Positions 24,721 to 32,734 of a stretch of 64,000 nucleotides of DNA are shown in pieces. Position 1 is the first letter of the stretch; each line of letters starts with the position of its first letter. The DNA is from Sphingomonas sp. DG1-23. Its GTDB lineage: Bacteria; Pseudomonadota; Alphaproteobacteria; Sphingomonadales; Sphingomonadaceae. Both the position numbers and the translations under genes were made by a program. The stretch is from the NCBI RefSeq assembly GCF_030730875.1, contig NZ_JAVAMA010000004.1, positions 186,001 to 250,000 on the forward strand. The letters run 5' to 3'. Under the pieces are notes generated by a model that saw only the letters and a program-made list of their open reading frames with translations, was not told the origin of the DNA and did not search any database.

Positions 24721-25883
24721 AGCAGCCCGCGCGCGGCGAGATTACGCATCAAGGCCGCCGTGCCGAACGTCCATGGCGCACAGGCGTCGGTCGCGGTCAC
24801 GCGGTTGACCAGCGCGCCGAGCGGATCGCAGCTGATCCGCACCGTGTCGCCCTTGTGGTGCGTGAAGCCCTTGCCCTCGGCATCGCGATCTTCGGTCGGT
24901 GCGAACATGGTGCCGAGATAGAGCACGAGCCCGTCGGGATAGCGATGGTGTTCGTTGATCGCCTGCGCGACGATGTCCGCGGGCGGGCGGCTTATCGCCG
25001 ACATCGCCGATCGTCCCTGAAGCACGAACCCGTCGGTGCCGGTGACCGTCAGGCCGACCTCCGCCGCCTCGACATCGGCGAGGCCGAAGCGGCGGTCGAA
25101 CAATCGCACGAACGGCCCGACCGCCGCGGCGGCATTGTTGTCCTTGGCCTTGCCGAGCAGCAGCGCCGATCGCCCCTCGACGTCGCGCAGATTGACGTCG
25201 TTGCCGAGCGTCGCGCCGACGATCCGGCCGGTCGAGGCGATTACCAGCACGATCTCGGGCTCGGGGTTGTTCCAGCTGGAGGCGGGGTGGACGCCGATCT
25301 CGGCGCCGACGCCGACCGTCGACAGCGGCTGGGCCTTGGTGAAGATCTCCGCGTCGGGCCCGATGCCGACCTCGAGATACTGGCTCCATGCACCGGCCGC
25401 GATCAGCGCCCCCTTGAGCGCCATCGCCTCGGGCGAGCCGGGGCGCAGCCGTCGGAGATCGTCGCCGACGAGCGCGCGAACCTGCTCGCGGATGCCGGTC
25501 GCGGCGTCGGCATCGCCGCGGGCGCGCTCCTCGATCACGCGTTCGAGCATCGACGTGGCGAAGGTGACCCCCGCTGCTTTCACTGCCTGCAGGTCGATCG
25601 GAGAGAGCAGCCATGGGCGGCTGTCGTCACGCGCGCGCGGATCGGTGTTGGCAAGGATTTCGGCAAGCTGCCCGATGTCCTCGCCCGGCGCATCGCGCAG
25701 CGCTGCAGCGGGATCGGCGGTTTCGCAGAGATCGCGTACGGTGGCGAAGGCGGCGCTGACATCGGTCAGACGATCGCCATCGACGCGGACCGGCGAGGGG
25801 CCGCTACGGTCGGGGCGCCAGACGCGGCCGAGCAGCAGAGCGTCGCGGTCGTCGGGCAATATGTCTTCGGGAAGCAGCGGCAT
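24717..25883 (-). CDS. FAH-family 2-keto-3-deoxy sugar-acid dehydratase (XylX-like)
   Basis: Fumarylacetoacetate-hydrolase-fold protein of 388 aa. Both length and motifs (VTFATSMLERVIEERARGD, SQYLEVGIGPDAEIFTKAQ, SSWNNPEPEIVL, GNDVNLRDVEGRSALLLGKA) match the group containing Caulobacter XylX, 2-keto-3-deoxy-D-xylonate dehydratase, rather than the shorter (about 280 aa) diketo-acid hydrolases. Metal ligands are likely the Glu pair in NNPEPE and the Asp in GNDVN. It would dehydrate a 2-keto-3-deoxy aldonate to a semialdehyde or diketo acid. It starts 3 bases after the enoyl-CoA hydratase stop. The substrate in this operon is unknown. Confidence 0.82.
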   Translation of the reverse strand: MPLLPEDILPDDRDALLLGRVWRPDRSGPSPVRVDGDRLTDVSAAFATVRDLCETADPAAALRDAPGEDIGQLAEILANTDPRARDDSRPWLLSPIDLQAVKAAGVTFATSMLERVIEERARGDADAATGIREQVRALVGDDLRRLRPGSPEAMALKGALIAAGAWSQYLEVGIGPDAEIFTKAQPLSTVGVGAEIGVHPASSWNNPEPEIVLVIASTGRIVGATLGNDVNLRDVEGRSALLLGKAKDNNAAAAVGPFVRLFDRRFGLADVEAAEVGLTVTGTDGFVLQGRSAMSAISRPPADIVAQAINEHHRYPDGLVLYLGTMFAPTEDRDAEGKGFTHHKGDTVRISCDPLGALVNRVTATDACAPWTFGTAALMRNLAARGLL

Positions 25884-25886
25884 GGT

Positions 25887-26657
25887 TCAGCGCCTCCTGA
25901 AATCGGCTGCGCGCTTCTCGGCAAAGGCGGCGCGGCCCTCGCGGGCGTCCTCGGTCGCGAAGCAGATAGCCTGCAAGTCGCGTTCGTACTCGATCGCCTT
26001 GTCCCACGGCATGGTGAAGGCGGCGCGCAGGTTGAGCTTGGCGGTTTCCGCGGCGATCGGCGCGCGCGACGCGATCACGGCGGCGATCTCGTGCGCGCGC
26101 TCCGCGAGGCGATCCGGCGCCAGCACCTCGCTGACCAATCCCCAGGCCAGCGCGCGATCGGCGTGGATCATGTCGCCGGTCAGCAGCATCATCGCGGCGT
26201 TCGACGTGCCGACCGAATAAGCCAGCCCCGCCGCCATGCCGCCGCCGCCGATCCAGCCGAGCTTGATCTCGGGCGCGGCGAAGCGCGCGTTGGTCGAGGC
26301 GATGCGGATGTCGCAGGCCATCGCCGTCTCCAGCCCGCCGCCCAGCGCATAGCCGTTGATCGCGGCGATCACCGGCTTGCGGCAGGCGCGCAACGCGTCG
26401 CAATAATCGGCGCGGTTGCGGAAATCCCACGCCGTCGCATAGCCGTCGAGCGTGGTGATGTCCGATCCGGCGCTGAACGCCTTTTCGCCCGCGCCGGTGA
26501 CGACCACGGCGCGCACCGCATCCGAACCGTTGCACTCGGCGACCGCCGCGACCAGCGCGTCGGCCATCGCCGGAGTCATCGCGTTCAACTTGTGCGCGCG
26601 ATCGATCAGGATCGTCGCGACGCGATCCTGAATGGTGAACCGCAGGTCTTCGCTCAT
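25887..26657 (-). CDS. Enoyl-CoA hydratase/isomerase family protein
   Basis: Crotonase-fold enzyme of 256 aa acting on an acyl-CoA. The oxyanion-hole segments are GEKAFSAGSDITTLDG and INGYALGGGLETAMACD. The residue that is the second catalytic Glu in many hydratases falls in the region LLTGDMIHADRALAWGLV and reads Asp-Met, so hydratase activity is not certain; isomerase, hydrolase or carbon-carbon lyase activity is possible. Its start overlaps the stop of the solute-binding-like gene (26654-26657). Together with the CoA-transferase it shows that a CoA ester is formed in this pathway. Confidence 0.85.
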   Translation of the reverse strand: MSEDLRFTIQDRVATILIDRAHKLNAMTPAMADALVAAVAECNGSDAVRAVVVTGAGEKAFSAGSDITTLDGYATAWDFRNRADYCDALRACRKPVIAAINGYALGGGLETAMACDIRIASTNARFAAPEIKLGWIGGGGMAAGLAYSVGTSNAAMMLLTGDMIHADRALAWGLVSEVLAPDRLAERAHEIAAVIASRAPIAAETAKLNLRAAFTMPWDKAIEYERDLQAICFATEDAREGRAAFAEKRAADFRRR

Positions 26658-27772
26658 GTCTCCGCTCCGGGCGTGTGATGTCGGGAATAGGCAGCCTCGA
26701 CCGCGTCGAGCACCGGATCGGCGGGCGCGCCGTCGAGCAGGCCGGCGCGCAGCAGCGCCGATGCTTGGGTCTGGAAGGCGATGGCGTGGTTGTGGCGCGG
26801 GCGGACCAGTGCCGCCTCGATCGTCGCGCGCGTCGCGCTGTAGAAGCCCATGGCCGCGGCATCGACCTGCGGGTCGGCCCAGGCGGATCGCAGCGAGGGT
26901 TGGCCGTCATGCGCGGGAATGAAGCCGCGCTGCACCGAATCGGACATCAGCCGGCGGAGATGGTCGAGCAATTGCGGCGTCACCTTGGCGCGGCGCGAAA
27001 CGGCGATGCCGGTGCCGCCCAAGGTCGAGCCGATCCGCCCGCCGGGGCCGCGTGGCGCATCGGCATAGGCAATCGCGCCCTGCGCCGAATAATTCACATA
27101 GCCATAGATCAGCGGGCACAGCACCGGGCCGTCGCCCGATGCCATCGCCTCGAGCATCGCGATCGGATTGAGTCCGGCGGCGCGGCGCGAGGCGTCGCCG
27201 GCGAGGCGCGTGAGGATCGTCCAGGCTTCGCGCGCGACCCTGCGATCGATGAAGCTGTCGCGTGGCTGTGACGATTCGGCACCAAGCGCGCCGCACAACG
27301 ACTGGAAGCTGAGCGCGGCATGCGGACCGGCGAGCGACAAGGCAACCGGCGCGCGTTCGGCGAGCGCGATCACTTCGTCCCAACTGGCGGGCGGGGCTTC
27401 GGCCATGTCGCGGCGGCAGGCCATAACCTGCGTCGCCGCATCGAGCGGCAGCGCCCAGTGGCGCCCCGCATAACGATAGCTCGCCAGCGACGGGCCGATC
27501 GCCGCCGCATCCAGCCGCGCAAGCTCGTCCGCCGCGAACAGATCCTCGAGCGGGACGAGGCACTCGGCGGCGACGGCCTCGCCGACATGCGGATGATCGA
27601 GCACGACGAGGTCATAGAGCGCGCATTGCTCGCCGATCGGCCGCGATTCGAAGCCTTCGAGCGAATGCTTGTCCCACGCGATCCTGACATCGCGCGCGGC
27701 CTCCGCCGCCGCGGCGAGCGCATTGTAGCCGCGCGGGTGTTCCCAGGTCAGGCCGCGATATTCGGGGATCAT
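26654..27772 (-). CDS. Solute-binding-protein-like protein without signal peptide
   Basis: Protein of 372 aa resembling family 1 extracellular sugar-binding proteins: RGLTWEHPRGYNALAAAAEA at the N-terminus, then DLVVLDHPHVGEA, a hinge-like ALPLDAATQVMACRRDM and SWDEVIALAERAP. It starts MIPEYRGLTW and has no signal peptide or lipobox, and no ABC permease or ATPase gene is near. It may be a cytoplasmic ligand-binding or scaffold protein. Its ends overlap both neighbours (stop of the CoA-transferase at 27769-27772, start of the hydratase at 26654-26657), so it belongs to the pathway operon. Function unknown. Confidence 0.65.
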   Translation of the reverse strand: MIPEYRGLTWEHPRGYNALAAAAEAARDVRIAWDKHSLEGFESRPIGEQCALYDLVVLDHPHVGEAVAAECLVPLEDLFAADELARLDAAAIGPSLASYRYAGRHWALPLDAATQVMACRRDMAEAPPASWDEVIALAERAPVALSLAGPHAALSFQSLCGALGAESSQPRDSFIDRRVAREAWTILTRLAGDASRRAAGLNPIAMLEAMASGDGPVLCPLIYGYVNYSAQGAIAYADAPRGPGGRIGSTLGGTGIAVSRRAKVTPQLLDHLRRLMSDSVQRGFIPAHDGQPSLRSAWADPQVDAAAMGFYSATRATIEAALVRPRHNHAIAFQTQASALLRAGLLDGAPADPVLDAVEAAYSRHHTPGAET

Positions 27773-28959
27773 GCGTGCTGGCGGACCACGCCCGATTCGA
27801 CCAGCCGGTCGATCGCGTCGCGATCGAGGCCCAATTCGGTCAGCACCTCGCGACTATGCTCGCCGACCAAGGGCGCGCCGCGGTCGATCCGCGACGGGGT
27901 TTTCGAGAAGCGGATCGGGAAGCCCGGGGTCTTCACCCGGCCCTCGGTCGGATGGTCATATTCGACGAAGGTGCCGTTGTGCCGGATCTGGGGATCGTCG
28001 ACCAGATCGGCATAGCCATAGACCGGGCCGGCCCAGATATCGGCGGTGCGGAAGCGCTCGAGCCATTCGGCGCTGGTCGCCGTCAACAGCCTGGCCTTCA
28101 CCGCGGCGAAGATCGCGTCGCGCTCGGTCCAGCCATGGGTCTGGTCGTCCATTCCCGCGAAAGCGGGCTCGTCGAGCAATTCGCCGAGCTTGGCGAGCGG
28201 CGCCATCGCCAGCGTGATATAGCCGTCTTTGGTCTCGAACACGCCGTAGGGCGCGCGGATATAGCTGTGGGCGTGCGCCTCGGTCGAGCGCGCCTGCGGC
28301 TTGCCGCCGACGGTGAACACCGACAATTCCTGCATCTGGATCGTGGCGATCGCGTCGAGCATGTTGATCTGGACCAACTGGCCCTCGCCGGTGCGCTCGC
28401 GGTGGAACAAGGCGGCGAGCGCGCCCTCGAACGCCGAATAGGCGGTCACGGCGTCGACCAGATATTGCCCGGCGGGCGAGGGCGGCTGCCCCTCCGCGCC
28501 GGTCGACAGCATCGCGCCGGACATGCCCTGCAGCAGCAGATCCTGCCCCGGATAGAGGCGATAGGGGCCGTCCTCGCCATAGCCCGACATCGAGATGTAG
28601 ATCAGCCGCGGATTGATCGCCGACAATGTCGCATAATCGACACCCAGCCGCTCGGCGACGCCGGGGCGGTAATTCTGCAGGAAGACGTCGGCGGTCTTGA
28701 CCATCTCGACCAGCAGCGCCTTGCCTTCGGGCGCCTTGAGATCGACTGCGAGCGAACGCTTGTTGCGATTGAGCGAGAGGAACGAGACGTTGATCTGGTT
28801 GCCGGTCGCGCCGCCGGCGGCGGCGTGGCGCTGCCATTCGCCGGTGATCGGCTCGACCTTGATGACGTCGGCGCCGAGATCGCCCAGCCGCTGCGCGGCG
28901 AACGGGCCGGCCATCGCGATCGAGCAATCGAGCACGCGGATGCCGCTGAGGATATTCAT
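27769..28959 (-). CDS. CaiB/BaiF-type CoA-transferase
   Basis: Class III CoA-transferase of 396 aa. The N-terminal MNILSGIRVLDCSIAMAGP, GADVIKVEPITGEW and FLSLNRNKRSLAVDLK are the standard family landmarks. The nucleophile Asp is expected in YPGQDLLLQGMSG (QDLL). Family members move CoA from one carboxylic acid thioester to another, for example formyl-CoA to oxalate or succinyl-CoA to a substrate acid. Next to an enoyl-CoA hydratase and sugar-acid enzymes it probably activates a short acid from sugar breakdown. It starts 15 bases after the SDR stop. Neither donor nor acceptor can be named. Confidence 0.88.
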   Translation of the reverse strand: MNILSGIRVLDCSIAMAGPFAAQRLGDLGADVIKVEPITGEWQRHAAAGGATGNQINVSFLSLNRNKRSLAVDLKAPEGKALLVEMVKTADVFLQNYRPGVAERLGVDYATLSAINPRLIYISMSGYGEDGPYRLYPGQDLLLQGMSGAMLSTGAEGQPPSPAGQYLVDAVTAYSAFEGALAALFHRERTGEGQLVQINMLDAIATIQMQELSVFTVGGKPQARSTEAHAHSYIRAPYGVFETKDGYITLAMAPLAKLGELLDEPAFAGMDDQTHGWTERDAIFAAVKARLLTATSAEWLERFRTADIWAGPVYGYADLVDDPQIRHNGTFVEYDHPTEGRVKTPGFPIRFSKTPSRIDRGAPLVGEHSREVLTELGLDRDAIDRLVESGVVRQHA

Positions 28960-28973
28960 GATTGGCTGGTCCT

Positions 28974-29720
28974 TCAGGCCATGATCCAGCCGCCGTTGAC
29001 GTGCAGCGTCTGGCCGGTGATGAAGCTCGCCTCGTCGGCGGCGAAAAAGGCGATCGCCGCGGCGATGTCCTCGGCCGATCCGCGCCGCTTGATCGCCTGC
29101 GCGTCGAGGACCATGCGGTTATAGCCTTCGGGGTCGGGATGGATCTTCTCGGCGTCGGTCGGGAAGGCGCCGGGGGCGATCGCGTTGACGGTCACGCCAT
29201 AGGGGCCGAATTCGCGCGCCCAGGCGCGGGTCAGGCCGATCAATGCCCCTTTTGAGGCGACATAAGGCGAGAGGTTCGCCCAGCCGCCCGAGATGGTGAT
29301 GCTCGAAATGTTGACGATGCGGCCGAAGCCGCGGTCGCGCATTCCCGGCAATGCCGCCTGCACCGCGACGATCCCGGCGTCGACGTTGACCCGCTGGACG
29401 AGCTGGTGCTCCTCGATCGAATAGTCCTCGAAGGGTTTCGACGGATAGATCGCGGCATTGTTGACCACGATGTCGAAGCCGCCGGTCTCGCCGGTCAGCC
29501 GGTCGAGTTCGGCGCGGAAGCCGGCGAGGTCCGAGAGGTCCGCGGTCGACACGATCAGCCGTCCGGCGTCGATCGCGGCGGCGGCATCGCGCAGCTTCGC
29601 CACCTTGGCCGGATCATTGTCGACCGCGACCACGGTCGCGCCGCGCCGCATCAGCAACAGGCTGGTGTCGAGGCCGAGCCCGCCCGCCGCACCGGTGTAG
29701 AGGATCCGGCGGCCCTTCAT
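28974..29720 (-). CDS. SDR-family NAD(P)-dependent dehydrogenase
   Basis: Short-chain dehydrogenase of 248 aa. The cofactor motif is TGAAGGLG, with D34 in VVAVDND pointing to NAD preference. NNAA, the Ser of NISSITISG and YVASK complete the active site. It is distinct from the fucose-pathway SDR at 10215. The start overlaps the DUF4432 stop (29717-29720). It probably oxidises a sugar, sugar lactone or keto-acid alcohol group in the unidentified pathway. Confidence 0.88.
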   Translation of the reverse strand: MKGRRILYTGAAGGLGLDTSLLLMRRGATVVAVDNDPAKVAKLRDAAAAIDAGRLIVSTADLSDLAGFRAELDRLTGETGGFDIVVNNAAIYPSKPFEDYSIEEHQLVQRVNVDAGIVAVQAALPGMRDRGFGRIVNISSITISGGWANLSPYVASKGALIGLTRAWAREFGPYGVTVNAIAPGAFPTDAEKIHPDPEGYNRMVLDAQAIKRRGSAEDIAAAIAFFAADEASFITGQTLHVNGGWIMA

Positions 29721-30898
29721 GCGCCGCGTCCGGGGATGGCGGGGAAGTTGCCGCTGGGCTGCGGATATTCCTCTTCCGGCTGGCGGGCGACGCGCTCGAT
29801 CCGGGCGACGGCGTCGGCCACCGCCGCCGCGTCGGGCAATATCCGCAACACGGTGTCGTAGCGACGCTCGTCGCCATGCTCGAGCCAGATCAATTCGCCG
29901 CGCTCGCGGGCGAAATCCTTGCCGAGGACATGGTTCGTCGAAGGCTCAATGCCCATCGCGTAATGACCGGCGTGAAAGTTCTGCCACTGATACATTGCCG
30001 GGAACTGGCGCTTGAGCGTCTCTACCTCGAAGCCGAAGCCGAGCGCCTCGTTGACCAATGCGACATTGACCCGGCCGTCGCCGTCGGCGGCCATGTCGTG
30101 CTGCCAGACCTGCTCGTGGAAATTCAGGATCGGGGCGGGCATGGTGCGATAGCCGACGCCCTGCGCTTCGTATTTGTCCGCATGCGCCGCCCACAGCACC
30201 TCGCGGATCGGTGCGACGTAGCGCGATCCTTCCGCCAGCACCGGATGGCCGGCGTTGATGTGATAGCAATACATATGCGGGGTGCGGTAGAAACCATGAT
30301 TGACCACGCGATCGTGCATGCGGATTTCGTCGCTGCCGACATTCGCCTCGATGCGGCGGATCAAATGCAGATCCTCGCCGAACACGGTCGATTGCTGGAC
30401 CACGCCCTCGGCCCACAGCACGCATGCGTCGCCGTCCCAGCGCTCGCCATAGCCGGTGAGGCGCGCGGGGATCGTGCCGACGCGGCCGTGGAGCGACGAC
30501 GACACGGCCTTGCGCGGGCCGTAGAAATAATGGCCGGCGGGATCCTCGTGCATGAACAAAGTGTGGTCGAGGCCGCAGGTGATGTTGAGCCCGGACATCG
30601 AGCGGAACCAGCCGAGCCCGCCTTCGCCTTCATAGTCGTGGAGACTGGGATGGCGGAACCCCGCGGGCGAGTGCCAGCCGACCGCGCGGCCGGAATGCTC
30701 GCACTCGGCGATGTCCATCGCGCGATCGACCAGCACGGTGAAGCGCAAGCCGGTGCCGGTGCGGAATTCGAGCCGGCGGACGCCGCGCTCCACCCCGTCG
30801 CCGAGCGTCGACAGCTGGACGCCGGCGAATTGCGACAGGCTGCCGGTGCGCTCGGCAAGCGCCCGCCGCGACAATGTCTCGCCGAACAGCGCGACCAC
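29717..30898 (-). CDS. DUF4432-like aldose-epimerase-fold protein
   Basis: Cytoplasmic protein of 393 aa resembling DUF4432, a family with the galactose-mutarotase-like beta-sandwich. Landmarks are VLVDRAMDIAECEHSG, SGLNITCGLDHTLF, YCYHINAGHPVL and MGIEPSTNHVLG. The start is set at GTG 30898, with ggagggg 3-10 bases upstream; the frame stays open further up, but that would place the operator inside the gene. It is the first gene of the eight-gene operon, which suits an entry step such as mutarotation or isomerisation of an incoming sugar. The substrate is unknown. Confidence 0.75.
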   Translation of the reverse strand: MVALFGETLSRRALAERTGSLSQFAGVQLSTLGDGVERGVRRLEFRTGTGLRFTVLVDRAMDIAECEHSGRAVGWHSPAGFRHPSLHDYEGEGGLGWFRSMSGLNITCGLDHTLFMHEDPAGHYFYGPRKAVSSSLHGRVGTIPARLTGYGERWDGDACVLWAEGVVQQSTVFGEDLHLIRRIEANVGSDEIRMHDRVVNHGFYRTPHMYCYHINAGHPVLAEGSRYVAPIREVLWAAHADKYEAQGVGYRTMPAPILNFHEQVWQHDMAADGDGRVNVALVNEALGFGFEVETLKRQFPAMYQWQNFHAGHYAMGIEPSTNHVLGKDFARERGELIWLEHGDERRYDTVLRILPDAAAVADAVARIERVARQPEEEYPQPSGNFPAIPGRGA

Positions 30899-30917
30899 CA
30901 GCCCCTCCACGTAGAAT

Positions 30918-30940
30918 TTATAAGACGTATGATGTCTAAC
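30918..30940 (-). promoter_or_regulatory. Predicted operator of the eight-gene operon
   Basis: The site ttataagacgtatgatgtct carries agac/gtct arms around gtatgat. Its 13-base acgtatgatgtct is identical to the site before GH28 (20811). It lies 20 bases upstream of the chosen GTG start, so it would cover or follow the promoter. This ties the operon to the fucose-locus regulator. Confidence 0.65.
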
Positions 30941-31101
30941 CGGTGATTTGGGCTTCGTCAAACGCTACGCGGGAGCGGACCGTATTCAGCGCAGGGGCAA
31001 GGATCGGCCGCTGGTGTCACCTCGGGGGCCATCGGAGCCGAGGGGCGCGGCCTCGATGCGGAGTCGGGCGTGACCGGGGCATAGGGCGGGGCGCTTCCCG
31101 A

Positions 31102-31584
31102 CTAGCGCGCCCGATTGAAGTAGCTGGTGGTGATTTCGGGCTGGCCGTTCAGATTGAGCCAGACGACGGTCTCGGTCATCGTTTTGCCGTCGGCAGCGAC
31201 CACATAGGTCCGGGTCGTGCGGGGCATATGGTCTTTGTAAAAGGCAGCGACCATCACGTTCGATGCGGGCACACGCGTGGCGAGCATGTCCACGCCCGGA
31301 TAGCCTTGGCTAGGCGCTGCCGTGCCATCCAGCGGATAGGTGCCTTCTGCCCGGATCGGCGAACCGTCGCCACCGGTCACCTCGAGAGTCGTCCGCCATT
31401 TGCCCTGGCCGGCATCACTATAGGTGATGGTTACCGCCTTGGGACGCTTCTCGGGGGGAAACGGCATTCGAGCGACGTCGAGCTGCCAGGTGCCGAGGAG
31501 CGGCGAGGGCGCTTGCGACTGCGCTGCGGCGGGGAGCGCCAGGATCACACCTGCGAACATCAGGGACGAAAGAAGTCGCGTCAT
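31102..31584 (-). CDS. Secreted protein of unknown function
   Basis: Small exported protein of 160 aa. The start at 31584 is chosen because ggagag stands just upstream and the product begins with a clean signal peptide ending PAAAQ near residue 22. The mature part starts SPLLGTWQLDVARMPFPPEKRP, a lipocalin-like opening (GTWxLD) also seen in many sphingomonad hypothetical proteins, followed by beta-strand-like segments. It has no obvious partner; the operon with the DUF4432 gene begins 203 bases away on the same strand. I do not recognise a function. Confidence 0.7.
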   Translation of the reverse strand: MTRLLSSLMFAGVILALPAAAQSQAPSPLLGTWQLDVARMPFPPEKRPKAVTITYSDAGQGKWRTTLEVTGGDGSPIRAEGTYPLDGTAAPSQGYPGVDMLATRVPASNVMVAAFYKDHMPRTTRTYVVAADGKTMTETVVWLNLNGQPEITTSYFNRAR

Positions 31585-32290
31585 CGCATCTCTCCAATAT
31601 CGGCACGGTCGGTCAGGATCGAATCTTCGCAAGCGCGCCGGTCTTGCGGCGCAGGCATGGATTCCAGCGGCGCCGCATCTGCCTCGAACGCTTTCGATTT
31701 CGAGCCGCGATTAAAACAACATATGTAGACTTAAGAGTCAATCACGGCCCCGGAGGGCATCGCGCGGATCGCACCGCGGTATAGCGGGGAGGCATAGGGC
31801 TATTAATGCAAGCTCTCGCAGATGTCGCATTTGTCCAATCGGACAATCGGACTCGCGGTTAAAAGGGATGGGCGAGCAGGTTCCGCAGGCGGGGGCCGGG
31901 GAGCCCGGACGAGACTCCGTCCGGGCTCCAGTTCGCAATTATGGTTTTCCGAGCTGGATTGTTCACAAGCCACGCAATGCGGGATGCTCCGCGTCGTTGG
32001 CGCAACCGGGAGGTCTGAAACGTGCGAAATGCGCCACTGACGGCCCCCGGGGCACGTATGCTGCGTGCGGCTCGGGGCGAACTGGCCCGTTGGCTGAGAG
32101 GCTTGGGCGAGATGAGCCGAACCCTCTTCCCGGAAGAGTTTGCAGGGCAGGGCCCTCGCACGCCCGCACCCAAGCTCGCAAATAAGGTCGCCGGCGATGG
32201 CCGGGCGCCCGGGCTATTTCGGCAAGAGATCCGCTGAAGCGATAGCCGCGCGACACCGAAACGGGGCGGCAATCTCGAGACTGGCATAGT
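31585..32290. other. 706-base gene-free interval with structured segments
   Basis: No credible coding frame was found between the secreted protein and rnhA. Two short palindromes are visible: ttgtccaatcggacaa (31831-31846) and a strong 11-base stem gagcccggacg/cgtccgggctc (31901-31911 with 31918-31928). A further stretch, about 31980-32220, has several complementary segments, such as gcttggg/cccaagc at 32101 and 32169, and could encode a structured RNA. I cannot assign it to a known family. Confidence 0.5.
31901..31928. repeat. Strong isolated hairpin
   Basis: Perfect 11-base stem with a 6-base loop (agactc) in the gene-free interval. No T run follows on either strand, so intrinsic termination is not well supported. 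Confidence 0.6.
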
Positions 32291-32734
32291 CTAGCGCTGC
32301 GCGAGCGCGGCGTCGCTGGCGAGCCTGTCGGCGCGCTCGTTGTCGGGATGGCCGGCATGACCCTTGACCCACACCCATTCGACGCGGTGCGGTTTCACCG
32401 CCGCCAGCAATTCCTGCCACAGATCGGCATTCTTGACCGGCTTCTTGTCCGCGGTCCGCCAGCCATTTTTGAGCCAGCCATGGATCCACTTGGTCAGTCC
32501 GTCCATGACGTAGCGGCTGTCGGTCGACAGCGTGACCCGGCACGGCCGCTTGAGTGCCTTGAGGCCCTCGATCGCCGCCATCAGCTCCATGCGGTTGTTG
32601 GTGGTGAGCGGCTCGCCGCCAGACAGCTCCTTCTCGACGCCGCCCATCCGCAGCACTGCGCCCCAGCCGCCGCGCCCGGGATTGCCTTTGCACGCGCCGT
32701 CGGTGGCGATTTCGACATGCTGAAGTTCGGTCAT
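32291..32734 (-). CDS. rnhA: Ribonuclease HI
   Basis: Cytoplasmic endonuclease of 147 aa that cuts the RNA strand of RNA-DNA hybrids, for example R-loops and primers. All four acidic ligands are in place: D12 ([11 protein letters not shown]), E50 (NNRMELMAA), D72 (STDSRYV) and D136 (NERADRLA). H126 lies in the flexible KGHAGH loop. Length and spacing are those of Escherichia coli RNase HI plus two residues. The start overlaps the thrB stop as ATGA. The order ispH-thrB-rnhA is common in alphaproteobacteria. Confidence 0.97.
   Translation of the reverse strand: MTELQHVEIATDGACKGNPGRGGWGAVLRMGGVEKELSGGEPLTTNNRMELMAAIEGLKALKRPCRVTLSTDSRYVMDGLTKWIHGWLKNGWRTADKKPVKNADLWQELLAAVKPHRVEWVWVKGHAGHPDNERADRLASDAALAQR

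Noticed and set aside
32101..32175. A 75-base segment closed by a 7-base helix (gcttggg/cccaagc), like a tRNA acceptor stem
   Set aside because: No T-loop gttcra, no D-arm pattern and no plausible anticodon stem-loop are present, so the tRNA-like length is probably a coincidence.
31980..32230. Minus-strand phrase gggccagttcgccccgagccg resembling part of enterobacterial 6S RNA
   Set aside because: Only this short phrase matches; the central bubble and closing 3' half could not be found, and the usual zapA neighbour is missing. Kept only as an unassigned interval.
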